From an uncultured Prevotella sp. (lineage in GTDB: Bacteria; Bacteroidota; Bacteroidia; Bacteroidales; Bacteroidaceae): a stretch of DNA of 47,627 nt. The stretch lies in NCBI GenBank assembly GCA_900315525.1, contig OMZO01000036.1:1-47627 (forward strand). The letters run 5' to 3'. Each line of letters starts with the position of its first letter. Position 1 is the stretch's first letter. Below, one piece after another: positions 1 to 7,209 of the stretch. A program made the translations under genes and the position numbers. Under the pieces are notes generated by a model that did no database searches, was not told the DNA's origin, and saw only the letters and a list, made by a program, of their open reading frames with translations.

Positions 1-36
1 GTAGAATTGAGAACGGTCTCCAAATCGTAACCCCAT
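1..36 (-). CDS. 5' end of an unidentified leftward gene (partial)
   Basis: Only twelve codons lie in the window (MGLRFGDRSQFY), so the product cannot be identified. The start is supported by a purine-rich ribosome-binding stretch (GAGGAAAA) directly before the ATG at 36-34. A good Bacteroidetes-type promoter lies upstream on the same strand at 90-121. No stop codon occurs before the window edge. The reading could be chance because so little is visible. Confidence 0.4.
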   Translation of the reverse strand, partial: MGLRFGDRSQFY

Positions 37-89
37 TTTTCCTCAATTCCCCAAACTGCCTTTATATAAAGAAATCCTGCAATTTATTA

Positions 90-121
90 CAAAGTTACAT
101 AAATTATTTGGAATCCACAAG
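90..121 (-). promoter_or_regulatory. Bacteroidetes-type promoter for the leftward gene at the window edge
   Basis: On the minus strand the -7 element TAACTTTG (97-90) follows a CTTG -33-like element (121-118) with a 20-nt spacer, matching the TTTG/TAnnTTTG pattern. Transcription would start near position 86, giving a leader of about 50 nt before the ATG at 36. Confidence 0.5.
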
Positions 122-155
122 GATTATTGCAGAAAAAATTAGCCGAATTAGCCGT

Positions 156-205
156 GGGGACAGGTACCTGAGTCATAGGAGCCGTTATACCCAAGTACCT
201 GTCCC
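156..205. repeat. REP-like imperfect palindrome containing GGGACAGGTAC
   Basis: The arm at 157-173 (GGGACAGGTACCTGAGT) pairs with the arm at 189-205, whose reverse complement is GGGACAGGTACTTGGGT: 15 of 17 positions match, with a 15-nt loop. Short GGGACAGG-type palindromes of this form are typical of REP sequences mobilised by RAYT (IS200/IS605-like) transposases; that link is from general knowledge. I see no second copy and no RAYT gene in the window. It sits exactly where the remaining M13 coding tail begins. Confidence 0.6.
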
Positions 206-208
206 AGC

Positions 209-301
209 GACTATCACATCGACGCCTGGTACGACACCTTTGGCGTCAAGGAAGGCGACAAGATGTATCTGCCCAAATCCCAGCGCCTGGACTTGTGGTG
301 A
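209..301 (+). pseudogene. Orphan 3' end of an M13-family metallopeptidase gene
   Basis: The frame reads DYHIDAWYDTFGVKEGDKMY then LPKSQRLDLW and a stop at 299-301. This resembles the C-terminal tail of neprilysin/PepO-type M13 zinc peptidases of Bacteroidetes, which end in a G-x-K-x-x-D-K-M-Y segment, a basic stretch and a final Trp. The frame hits a stop at 176-178 just upstream, inside the palindrome region, and none of the catalytic domain (HExxH, ExxxD) is present. It is therefore a remnant of about 30 codons. Identification rests on pattern memory of a short tail. Confidence 0.6.
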
Positions 302-307
302 CCGGCG

Positions 308-2995
308 TCACTGGGGGTTGTCAGAGATCAGGTGAACATCGCACTGAGGGTAGGGGATGGTGATGCCTGCGGCAGTGAGGGTCTCGTAGATTACCTCCTT
401 GGCGCGGTCCACGTAGCCGATACGCTCGGCCACCAACACGTATTGCTTCACGTTGATGTCCACCGCGCTGTCGCTCATGTTGCCGACCACCACATTGAAG
501 CCGTACTTGGGATCCACGATGTCGCGGCCATACCGATCCTTGGTGCGCATCTTCTGCATGCCCTCCACCAGCACCTTGCGCACCTGCGGGATGTCCGTGC
601 CATAGGCCACGCCCACGGTGATGACGGTCAGCTCGTAGGAATGGTTGCGGGTGAGGTTGTTGAAGTTCTTGCCGAAGAGCGACGAGTTGAGGAACGACAT
701 CTCCGTGCCCTCGATGGTCTCAGCCTGTACGCACTGGTAGTTGATGGCGGTCACCTTGCCGCGGATACCGTCGCACTCGATCCAGTCGCCCACGCGCAGT
801 CGGCCTCCCATCAGTTGGATGCCGTAGATGAAGTTGTTGATGACATCCTTCAGTGCCAGACCGATACCAGCCGACAAACCTCCCGCTATCAGGCCGAGTG
901 AACCCGTCGGGATCTGCCATGCGGAGATGACCACCATGGCGAACAACATCCATATCATCACGCTGATGATGCTGTTGCCCAGCGAGAGGTTGATCTCATT
1001 GGGACGGATGGAGGTGCGGTTGTGCTTGCGCATGAAGGCAAAGTAGCGGCCATACTGCCAGATGGCGTGAATGGCGCGGCTGACGTATTGCATGACGAAG
1101 AAGAGGGCCAGCAGATAGACAATGCTCCTGGCAGAGACTCTCAGCGTCTCGACACCGCTCAGGTCGGAGAGGTGGATAAAGGGGTTCTCGTAGAACTTCA
1201 CGAACAGATGGTCGAAGTCGAACATGCTCAGCGACAGGCGCACGCACAGCGGCAGGGAGAGCAGCACGATGACGGGGATGGCCACCTGACGAATGAGGTC
1301 GTAGAACCAGGTGGCACCGAAGAGCAGCGACTCGCGGTCTTCGCCCGACACGTAGGTGATGCGCTGGCGCATGCTGTCCACCCGCTTGTCGAGCCAGCGC
1401 TCCTTGTAGCGGCTCATCAGGTCGAGGATGCAGCCCACCGTCAGCCACGCGGCCAACAGGAAATACCACCACACTAGGATGAGCAGCGCCACGAAGGTGT
1501 AGCCCAGGAACGAGAACACGAACGCCACGAGATAGACGGCCAGCGACGCCCAACCCAGCGTGCGGTCGAACGACGTGGCCTTGCCGCTCACCCAGATGCA
1601 GCAGCACAACTGCCAGAGTACTATCAGCAGCAGGATGGGCGGGAACAGCAGCACCATCAGCTTGTCGGGCACGAAGGTGATGCGGCAGGAGATGATGATG
1701 AGCACCACGAGGAAGGTGGCGGAATAGAGCTGGAAACCCTGTCGGAACTGGTCGGGCTTGACGCGCAGCAGCAGCGAGCCTGAGATGGCTATGAGCAGCC
1801 ACAGGAAGGTGTTGACGTGCTCCACGCCCTGATTGATGTATTCATCACCCTTCAGGGTGAAGCCGCACATCAGGAAGTAGACGATGGTGCCCAGCAGTAT
1901 CGAGATGATCGACAGTTTCTTCTTGGGGACATGGCGCTTCAGCCGCGTGAAGCGGTATAGCAGCCAGAGCACCAGCAGCGTCAGCAGCCAGAAGAATCCC
2001 AGTACGACCACTTGCACGACGCAGGCCACCACCAGCATCGTGTTCTCTGCCTTGCTGGAGAGGTGCTGGAAGAGCGCCTCGTCGTCGTCATCTTCTTCTT
2101 TGCCGGCTGCAGTCCTCTCGCGTTCGCTTTCATCAAGACATCTGCTCAGTTCGTCCATGCTGTATTGTCCGCGCAGGTCGACCTTCGCCTTGTCCCAGTA
2201 ATAGCGGGGGTTCGCCAGGATGTCCATAAACGGTGTCTGCCCGTCGATGAAGACGTAGCGCTCGAGTTCCCGATAGCGCTTGTCGGCATAGTCGTAGGTC
2301 TCCTTCAGTCGCAGGTAGGCCTCCTGATAGTGGGTGCTGTCGGCTATGACGGTAGCACGGTTGTCGGCATTCATCTTCAGGATTTCCGAGACGAAGAAGA
2401 TGCAGCTGTCGCGCAGCGTCTCGCCTATCGAGTCGAGTACGAAGGGCGCTGATAGCGAGTCCTTGAAGGCGATACGGATCACCTCCTTCTCCAGCGAGGA
2501 GAGCGAGTCGGTCAGATGTACGTCGAGCGAGTCGTTGCGATACAACAGGCTGTCGGGCACGATCTCCATCTCTATCTCCTTCATCATCGGCGGCAGTCGG
2601 CGCAGCGCCTCGATGAGTCGGGCATTGCGGTCGATCTCGTAGTTCAGGCTGTTGACGATGTGGTCATACGGTCGCCGGTCTTTGTTGAAGGCCTTGAAGT
2701 CGGCCGTCACCTTTTTCAGGGCGTAGGCCAGGTCGAAGGTCATCTCCTGTTCCTGCGTGTAGAGCAGGATGCTGAGCTCGTTCGACTCGGTGATCACGTC
2801 GATCATCCTCTTGTGCTGGCGCTCGAAGTCGTCGTTGAAGCGCTGTTGCGCCTCGGAGCGCTGCTGGTAGGTCGCCTGCAGTTCCATGCAGAGGTCTCTC
2901 AGCGTATTGGTCAGCGAACGGCCGCTCACGACCGCCATGAGCGGTAGTGCGCACACCGTGAGTGCAAGTATGATCGTCAGCAGGTATTTCTTCAT
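308..2995 (-). CDS. Large MscS-family mechanosensitive channel protein
   Basis: A protein of 895 aa. It starts with a signal peptide (residues 1-22), followed by a long charged, helix-rich, probably periplasmic region (about 30-310). About ten hydrophobic segments follow from residue 317. The MscS core lies near residues 690-800: a Gly/Ala-rich pore helix (GGLSAGIGLALKDVINN), then the beta domain with RVGDWIECDGIRGKV, then a mixed C-terminal domain. This resembles the large MscK/YbdG-like members, which release solutes on membrane tension. No promoter is evident in the 37-nt gap to the PIN gene upstream, so it may be co-transcribed with that module. It converges on the M13 remnant. Confidence 0.9.
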   Translation of the reverse strand: MKKYLLTIILALTVCALPLMAVVSGRSLTNTLRDLCMELQATYQQRSEAQQRFNDDFERQHKRMIDVITESNELSILLYTQEQEMTFDLAYALKKVTADFKAFNKDRRPYDHIVNSLNYEIDRNARLIEALRRLPPMMKEIEMEIVPDSLLYRNDSLDVHLTDSLSSLEKEVIRIAFKDSLSAPFVLDSIGETLRDSCIFFVSEILKMNADNRATVIADSTHYQEAYLRLKETYDYADKRYRELERYVFIDGQTPFMDILANPRYYWDKAKVDLRGQYSMDELSRCLDESERERTAAGKEEDDDDEALFQHLSSKAENTMLVVACVVQVVVLGFFWLLTLLVLWLLYRFTRLKRHVPKKKLSIISILLGTIVYFLMCGFTLKGDEYINQGVEHVNTFLWLLIAISGSLLLRVKPDQFRQGFQLYSATFLVVLIIISCRITFVPDKLMVLLFPPILLLIVLWQLCCCIWVSGKATSFDRTLGWASLAVYLVAFVFSFLGYTFVALLILVWWYFLLAAWLTVGCILDLMSRYKERWLDKRVDSMRQRITYVSGEDRESLLFGATWFYDLIRQVAIPVIVLLSLPLCVRLSLSMFDFDHLFVKFYENPFIHLSDLSGVETLRVSARSIVYLLALFFVMQYVSRAIHAIWQYGRYFAFMRKHNRTSIRPNEINLSLGNSIISVMIWMLFAMVVISAWQIPTGSLGLIAGGLSAGIGLALKDVINNFIYGIQLMGGRLRVGDWIECDGIRGKVTAINYQCVQAETIEGTEMSFLNSSLFGKNFNNLTRNHSYELTVITVGVAYGTDIPQVRKVLVEGMQKMRTKDRYGRDIVDPKYGFNVVVGNMSDSAVDINVKQYVLVAERIGYVDRAKEVIYETLTAAGITIPYPQCDVHLISDNPQ

Positions 2996-3032
2996 GAGTC
3001 TGTAATTATTCCGAGAACGTTTCTGTATGCAC

Positions 3033-3440
3033 TTATTCCAATTGCCTCATGAATTCCTTGATGTTGATAATGGTCAGTCGCGGCCAGTCGATTTGCTTGA
3101 GAATGTTGAAATGGGTGTCATTAGTGACAATGTATTCCGCAGACACAGCCACAGCGCAATCCACGAATTTGTTGTCATCAGGGTCGGCCTCAATGAGTCC
3201 AAAGTGGAAATATACCTGCTGAAATACGGTTGTATGCAGCCGTGTGATGGCCTCAAGAACATTGCGGGCAATTTCCGGGGTGGTCTTCTCGGCCAACTTC
3301 TCCTCGTACTCGCTGAGGATGTCCGTGTTGACGCACAGGCTGATGCGGCCTGCCATCATCTCAGTCCAGATCTTATGATACGGACTGCGCGAGGGCAGTG
3401 ACTGCAGCAGGCAGTTGGTGTCAAGAACGATGCGTCTCAT
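3033..3440 (-). CDS. PIN-domain putative ribonuclease (VapC-like toxin candidate)
   Basis: A protein of 135 aa that is a whole PIN domain. Conserved acidic positions are visible: D7 in VLDTN, the acidic SEYEE helix, D in DPDDNKFVDCA and D in VTNDTHF. These would bind the metal for single-strand RNA cleavage. It belongs to the group annotated as putative toxin-antitoxin system toxin component, PIN family (COG1569-like). Its 5' end overlaps the upstream small gene by 20 nt, the usual antitoxin-first arrangement. Toxicity is inferred from family and layout. It could equally be a housekeeping PIN nuclease. Confidence 0.8.
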   Translation of the reverse strand: MRRIVLDTNCLLQSLPSRSPYHKIWTEMMAGRISLCVNTDILSEYEEKLAEKTTPEIARNVLEAITRLHTTVFQQVYFHFGLIEADPDDNKFVDCAVAVSAEYIVTNDTHFNILKQIDWPRLTIINIKEFMRQLE

Positions 3441-3651
3441 AGCTGTAGGGTGTGCGCATGTGTTCTTCGCCCCATTTCTCGATGGTTTCCTCGTTGATAA
3501 CCCCTTCGTCCCACAACTTGTCGATGGCTTTCTGGGCCTTCATTGCAAAGTAGTGGGCAAGTACGCTCTTGAACTCGTTCAGTTCTGCCTCGGACTTAAT
3601 GCTGTTCAGAGCATTCAGCAGTTCCAGTTGTGCAATTTCTGAGTAATTCAT
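3421..3651 (-). CDS. Small acidic helical protein, probable partner/antitoxin of the PIN protein
   Basis: A protein of 76 aa (starting MNYSEIAQLELLNALNSIKS) that appears mostly helical and acidic. I chose the ATG at 3651 because the promoter at 3678-3709 lies directly upstream and would exclude the longer reading from 3759. It overlaps the PIN gene by 20 nt. No DNA-binding fold is recognisable, but the size, position and overlap match the small partners encoded with COG1569-type PIN proteins. Antitoxin function is an inference. Confidence 0.65.
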   Translation of the reverse strand: MNYSEIAQLELLNALNSIKSEAELNEFKSVLAHYFAMKAQKAIDKLWDEGVINEETIEKWGEEHMRTPYSYETHRS

Positions 3652-3677
3652 ATGCAATCTTCTATAATTTTCTGCTG

Positions 3678-3709
3678 CAAAAATAGGGAATTCTTTTGAT
3701 TCTTCCAAA
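3678..3709 (-). promoter_or_regulatory. Promoter of the PIN module (and possibly the MscS gene)
   Basis: On the minus strand: -33 TTTG at 3709-3706, a 20-nt spacer, and -7 TATTTTTG at 3685-3678. The match to the Bacteroidetes consensus is full. The expected start lies about 20 nt before the ATG at 3651. Confidence 0.7.
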
Positions 3710-3812
3710 TAATTCGCTGATTTTTCGCTGAAAGGGGTGTTTGGCACGATGCGTTGCACTTGCTGCGGTGTTGCAGTTCGAAATCTGATGGTCTGAAGGT
3801 CAAATTTTAAGT

Positions 3813-3850
3813 CTATATATCTATATATATTTACATATATAGATATATAG
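3813..3850. repeat. Perfect 16-bp A/T-only hairpin
   Basis: CTATATATCTATATAT at 3813-3828 is the exact reverse complement of 3835-3850, with a 6-nt loop (ATTTAC). The stretch between the PIN module promoter and the HU-like promoter (about 3710-3944) otherwise holds no gene. There is no T-tract on either side, so this is not a standard terminator. It could be a cruciform-forming spacer, a transcript stabiliser or a small mobile repeat. Confidence 0.7.
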
Positions 3851-3944
3851 GAGTAAATGTAGGGTGTGGGAAAGCCTTTTCGAGAACTGCAACGCTGCAG
3901 CGCGCAGCAGCGAGCGCAAAAATCGAAAAATTTTCGCCCGAGAA

Positions 3945-3977
3945 TTCGTAAACCGCAATGAAAGATTCGTACCTTTG
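3945..3977 (+). promoter_or_regulatory. Promoter of the HU-like gene with a long leader
   Basis: The -7 element TACCTTTG is at 3970-3977, and a weak -33 (TTCG, 3945-3948) sits 21 nt upstream. Transcription from about 3981 gives a leader of about 160 nt before the ATG at 4143, much longer than the other leaders here. No known riboswitch is recognisable in it. Confidence 0.55.
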
Positions 3978-4142
3978 CATTGTCAATGAAATAAGACGAA
4001 ATTTGCGGCCTAACTGGGCGACAAAAATTGCCAAGCGCGCGGGCACGTGTTTCCTAGGGAAATCGCAAAACGGAGTCGAAACAGCGACAAGTAAAATATT
4101 ATTACAACCACAATTGTTTAACTATTAAAACCAGATTGAATT

Positions 4143-4672
4143 ATGGCATTGAAGGTAAAGGCAGTAGAACGAAAGATTAAGTTCAGTAAGAACGAGAATG
4201 ATCCTGGCGTGTATCGCTATGTGATGAGCCCCGAGCTCTACATCGCTCTGAGTCAGGCGAAGGTAATGCAGCCGGCGAGGTGATCAAGGCGTGGGCGACC
4301 GAAGGTCACTCTGTGGCACTGCCCGGACTGGGTACGATGCGCTTCGGACTGCGCGCCAAGTCGGTCGAGAAGGTCGAGGACGTGAAAACGGGTCTGATCT
4401 CCAGCCGCCGCATCATCTTCACTCCGACGCAGGACCTGAAGGATGAGCTGGCCGCCACTGCCATCCAGATCACCTGCTATGACCGTAACGGTGAGATCGT
4501 GAAGCGTGTGACCTCTGCTGACGCAGGCACCGTAGAGGATCCTGAGGGCGACTCTTCGACAGGCTCAGAGACCGCGGGTGGTGACAACACGCAGTCTGGT
4601 GGTGGCAGCGACAACACAGGTGGGAATCCGCAGAATCCCGGTGGCGGGGATGATGGGCTTGATCAGGATTAA
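4143..4672 (+). pseudogene. HU-like histone-family DNA-binding protein gene with an internal deletion and frameshift
   Basis: The first frame (4143-4283) encodes MALKVKAVERKIKFSKNEND and continues to ...ALSQAKV, then ends at a TGA. The rest of the protein (AAGEVIKAWATEGHSVALPG onward) continues from 4268 in a frame shifted by two, ending in a Gly/Asn/Asp-rich tail at 4672. This N-terminus and tail are typical of the Bacteroidales HU-related family (TIGR01201-like). Intact members carry a further helical stretch, about 20 residues by my recollection, between the two halves. The simplest reading is a deletion of 3n+1 nt at about 4266-4268. A GTG at 4280 could restart the second half (130 aa). 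A sequencing error is less likely because residues are also missing. Confidence 0.75.
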
Positions 4673-4696
4673 TACCGAGAAAGCGATTAACCTCTA

Positions 4697-4721
4697 GGGG
4701 CGAGGGCTCCGGCCCTCACCC
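4697..4721 (+). terminator. GC-rich hairpin between the HU-like gene and the small gene
   Basis: GAGGGC (4702-4707) pairs with GCCCTC (4712-4717) around TCCG, and flanking G and C runs can extend the stem. No T-tract follows, so it may be a transcript-processing or attenuation hairpin and not a full terminator. Confidence 0.45.
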
Positions 4722-4753
4722 ATTCTATTCACCATTAAATCTATTAACCGATT

Positions 4754-4960
4754 ATGACGAAGAAAGAGACCTTTAAATGGATTGTGCAGATTATTGCGTC
4801 GATTGCAACGGCGATTCTGACGGCGATGGCGACAGGGGCAGGGATCTGCGACAAAGCGTTGACGAGGCGGCAGAATCGTGTCGCAAAGCTCTCTCACAAA
4901 AAAGAAAAGCGAGCCGTGAGGCCCGCTTTCTATTTTTTCGCTATGACAATCGTCGATTAG
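4754..4960 (+). CDS. Smalltalk-type small membrane protein with an unusual C-terminal extension
   Basis: The N-terminus (MTKKETFKWIVQIIASIATA, then ILTAMATG) matches the 'smalltalk' family. These are roughly 30-residue proteins with one membrane segment, usually encoded just after HU-like genes in Bacteroidales, as here. Normal members stop shortly after the hydrophobic stretch, typically near a Ser-Cys. Here the frame runs on for about 40 basic residues, through the downstream terminator hairpin, to 68 aa. This suggests a lost stop codon or a small frameshift near residue 28. The function of the family is unknown. Confidence 0.6.
   Translation: MTKKETFKWIVQIIASIATAILTAMATGAGICDKALTRRQNRVAKLSHKKEKRAVRPAFYFFAMTIVD
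4906..4936. terminator. Terminator between convergent genes
   Basis: AAAGCG-A-GCC (4906-4915) pairs with GGC-C-CGCTTT (4920-4929) around GTGA, with one internal mismatch. It is followed by a T-rich run on the plus strand and preceded by A-runs that serve the minus strand. It lies inside the extended smalltalk frame, supporting the idea that the extension is not original. Confidence 0.65.
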
Positions 4961-7092
4961 AAGAAGAGGTAGCGGTTGTCAACCACTCCTGCCTTCTGAT
5001 AGAGCTCCTGCATGAAGCGGCTGGCTGCCTGAGCGGCCTGCTGACCGAGCATCTGCTCGGTAGCCTTCTCGTCGAACTTCACGCCCTCACGAGCGGCCTT
5101 CTTGAGCACCTGGAAGAGGTAAGCACCGCCGTTACCCTTGACAAGGGCCTTGCTGAACTCACCCTGCTTGGCGGCTGCTACAGCACCTGCAAGAGCGGGC
5201 TCGCTGGCACCGGTGGCCTGTACGAAGACAGGAGCGGTGAACGTGATCTGGTTCACTGAGTCGATGCGGGCACCCTTTGCCTTGGCGGCTGCGATGTCGG
5301 CTACGCCAGCAAACTTGGTCTTGATCTGCTCGAACTTCTTATCGCGAATGACCTCGGCCTTGACCATCTCCTTGACGGCTTCGAGTGAACGATAGCCTAC
5401 GGGGTGAATACCGGTGAGGGCTACTACCAGCAGGTTGTCGTTGTTGCCGCACTCATAGAGGGGGCTCACCTCGCCTACCTTGGCGTCGAAGATCCACTTC
5501 ATGGTCTCACGGGTGGCACGAAGTCCAGCCACATTGTGCTCTGAGTTGAACATATCGCGACGCTCCTGCACCTTGAAGCCGAACTTAGCGGCGTTCTTCT
5601 CGAGCTCCTCGAGGGTCTTGTTCTCGCTGACATACTGGCTGAACTTGTTGTAAGCCTCAGAATAGGTAGCCTTTGAGAAGTCGATGGTGTGCTTCACGAC
5701 AGCGACGTCGTACTTATCGACCATAGCCTTGCGGTTGGTCACCTGCAGCACGATGTTGCCCTGTGAGAACTCGATGTTCTTCAGGTCGTTGACGCTGAGG
5801 GTATTGATGGCGTTGAGATAGTTCTTGGAATCCTCGTCCATAGAAGCTGAGTTCTCGTACATAGCAGAGGTAAGCCACTGCTTCTGGGCGGTCTGACCGT
5901 ACTTCTTGGCGATGGCCTCGAAGTCGGCACCAGCCTTGAGGGCGGTGTAGATGCTGTCGGCGGTCTTGCGGGCTGCCTCGATGGTAGCACCACCTACCTG
6001 GATCTGACGATACTCGATGCTGTCGGGCATCTGAACCTTTGAGATGAGCTTCACGACGTTGAGCGTGTTGTCGCCCTTAGTCTCGAAGGGAGCGGTGGTC
6101 TGACCTACAGACATAGAGTCGAGCTTGGCTGCGATGTCTGAAGGATAGGCGCGCTTGGTGGCTGCGATGCCTGTGTAGGGGAACTGTGACTGAGCCTTGC
6201 GGACAACCTCTGCGGGGTTGGCACCGCTCTGCAGCTTGGTGGAAGCCTCCTGCATGGTGGTCATCAGGGCCTTGCGGTCGGCAGCTGAAGCCTCAACCTG
6301 GAAATCGACGTACTTGATGTCGCGGGTCTCAACGGTCTGCTTGAACATCTCCTTCTGCTCCTCGTACTTAGCCTTCAGGTCGCTGTCGTCAACCTTCACG
6401 TCGTTGTCGTTGATCGAAGAGTAAGCGATAGAAGCGAGCTGGATGTTGCTCTCCTGATTCTGACCTTCGAAGGCCATCTTGGCTGAAACGGGGTTAGAGA
6501 GGATAGAGTTGCCGAGCAGAGCCTGATACTTCTGGGCCAGTGTCTGCTGACGGAGCTGCTTCTCGATGAACTGCCAGTACTTATAGATGCGGTCGTAAGA
6601 CTCAGCCATCTGAGGGTTGTTGGCGTTCTTCTTGTAGTCGTCGAGGAACTTGGTGAGCATGGTGGCGTCGAAACGGCCAGTCTGCTGGTTGACGAACGGT
6701 GAGCGCAGAAGCATGGGGTTGGTTCCCTCCTTCATCATGTTCTGAAGCTCCTCGTCGGTCACGGTCAGACCAATCTTTGCGGCCTCAGCCTGGATGATCT
6801 GCTCGTTGACGAATGAGTTCCACACTTCGTCCTTGATGCTGTTGAGCTGCTCCTCGGAGAAGTTATCGACTCCCTGAGTCATCTTCAGCACTTCCTGATA
6901 CTCATCGACGAGTGCCTGGAACTCCTGAACGTTGACTTTGTTACCTAACACCTCGCCTATCTGCTGACGCTGCTGGTTCTTGGTTGCTTCGCAAGAACGG
7001 AAAGCTTCCTCAGCGATGAAGGCGAAAAGGCCAAGACCGATGATGCACACCAGTGCGACGCCTCTTTTTCTGATTTTTCCTAATGCTGCCAT
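4957..7092 (-). CDS. Periplasmic peptidyl-prolyl isomerase/foldase (PpiD/SurA-like)
   Basis: A protein of 711 aa. A short basic N-terminus and one membrane segment (about residues 9-27, RKRGVALVCIIGLGLFAFIA) anchor it in the inner membrane with the bulk in the periplasm. A SurA-N-like chaperone region follows (about 40-200), then a parvulin-type rotamase segment near residues 355-410 (IEYRQIQV...ADFEAIAKKYGQ) and a second PPIase-like region toward 480-600. The family assists folding of exported proteins. It sits downstream of the LptC/outer-membrane gene group on the same strand but has its own -7 element. The C-terminus, ending YLFF, is complete. Confidence 0.9.
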   Translation of the reverse strand: MAALGKIRKRGVALVCIIGLGLFAFIAEEAFRSCEATKNQQRQQIGEVLGNKVNVQEFQALVDEYQEVLKMTQGVDNFSEEQLNSIKDEVWNSFVNEQIIQAEAAKIGLTVTDEELQNMMKEGTNPMLLRSPFVNQQTGRFDATMLTKFLDDYKKNANNPQMAESYDRIYKYWQFIEKQLRQQTLAQKYQALLGNSILSNPVSAKMAFEGQNQESNIQLASIAYSSINDNDVKVDDSDLKAKYEEQKEMFKQTVETRDIKYVDFQVEASAADRKALMTTMQEASTKLQSGANPAEVVRKAQSQFPYTGIAATKRAYPSDIAAKLDSMSVGQTTAPFETKGDNTLNVVKLISKVQMPDSIEYRQIQVGGATIEAARKTADSIYTALKAGADFEAIAKKYGQTAQKQWLTSAMYENSASMDEDSKNYLNAINTLSVNDLKNIEFSQGNIVLQVTNRKAMVDKYDVAVVKHTIDFSKATYSEAYNKFSQYVSENKTLEELEKNAAKFGFKVQERRDMFNSEHNVAGLRATRETMKWIFDAKVGEVSPLYECGNNDNLLVVALTGIHPVGYRSLEAVKEMVKAEVIRDKKFEQIKTKFAGVADIAAAKAKGARIDSVNQITFTAPVFVQATGASEPALAGAVAAAKQGEFSKALVKGNGGAYLFQVLKKAAREGVKFDEKATEQMLGQQAAQAASRFMQELYQKAGVVDNRYLFF

Positions 7093-7158
7093 TTGTTTTA
7101 TTTAATTTTTTTACTGTTTTTACGTTCTGACTATTGTCTGATTTGCATAAATCGGCGA

Positions 7159-7166
7159 CAAAATTA
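7159..7166 (-). promoter_or_regulatory. -7 element of the PpiD-like gene promoter
   Basis: TAATTTTG on the minus strand (7166-7159), in the 117-nt gap between the CBS-domain gene and the foldase gene. The -33 element is weak. The leader would be about 60 nt. Confidence 0.5.
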
Positions 7167-7209
7167 CAAAATTTGTCGGAAACGGCGAAATTTTTAAGCA
7201 AAAATCCAC

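Noticed and set aside
108-335. Short plus-strand frame across the palindrome
   Set aside because: Low-quality composition; the M13 tail is in another frame and fits a known protein end.
332-901. Plus-strand frame opposite the MscS domain
   Set aside because: It overlaps the conserved pore and beta domain of the real channel and has antisense composition.
3831-4046. Minus-strand frame of 71 aa in the HU-like leader region
   Set aside because: It runs through the A/T hairpin and opposite the HU promoter, with no start signal or recognisable sequence.
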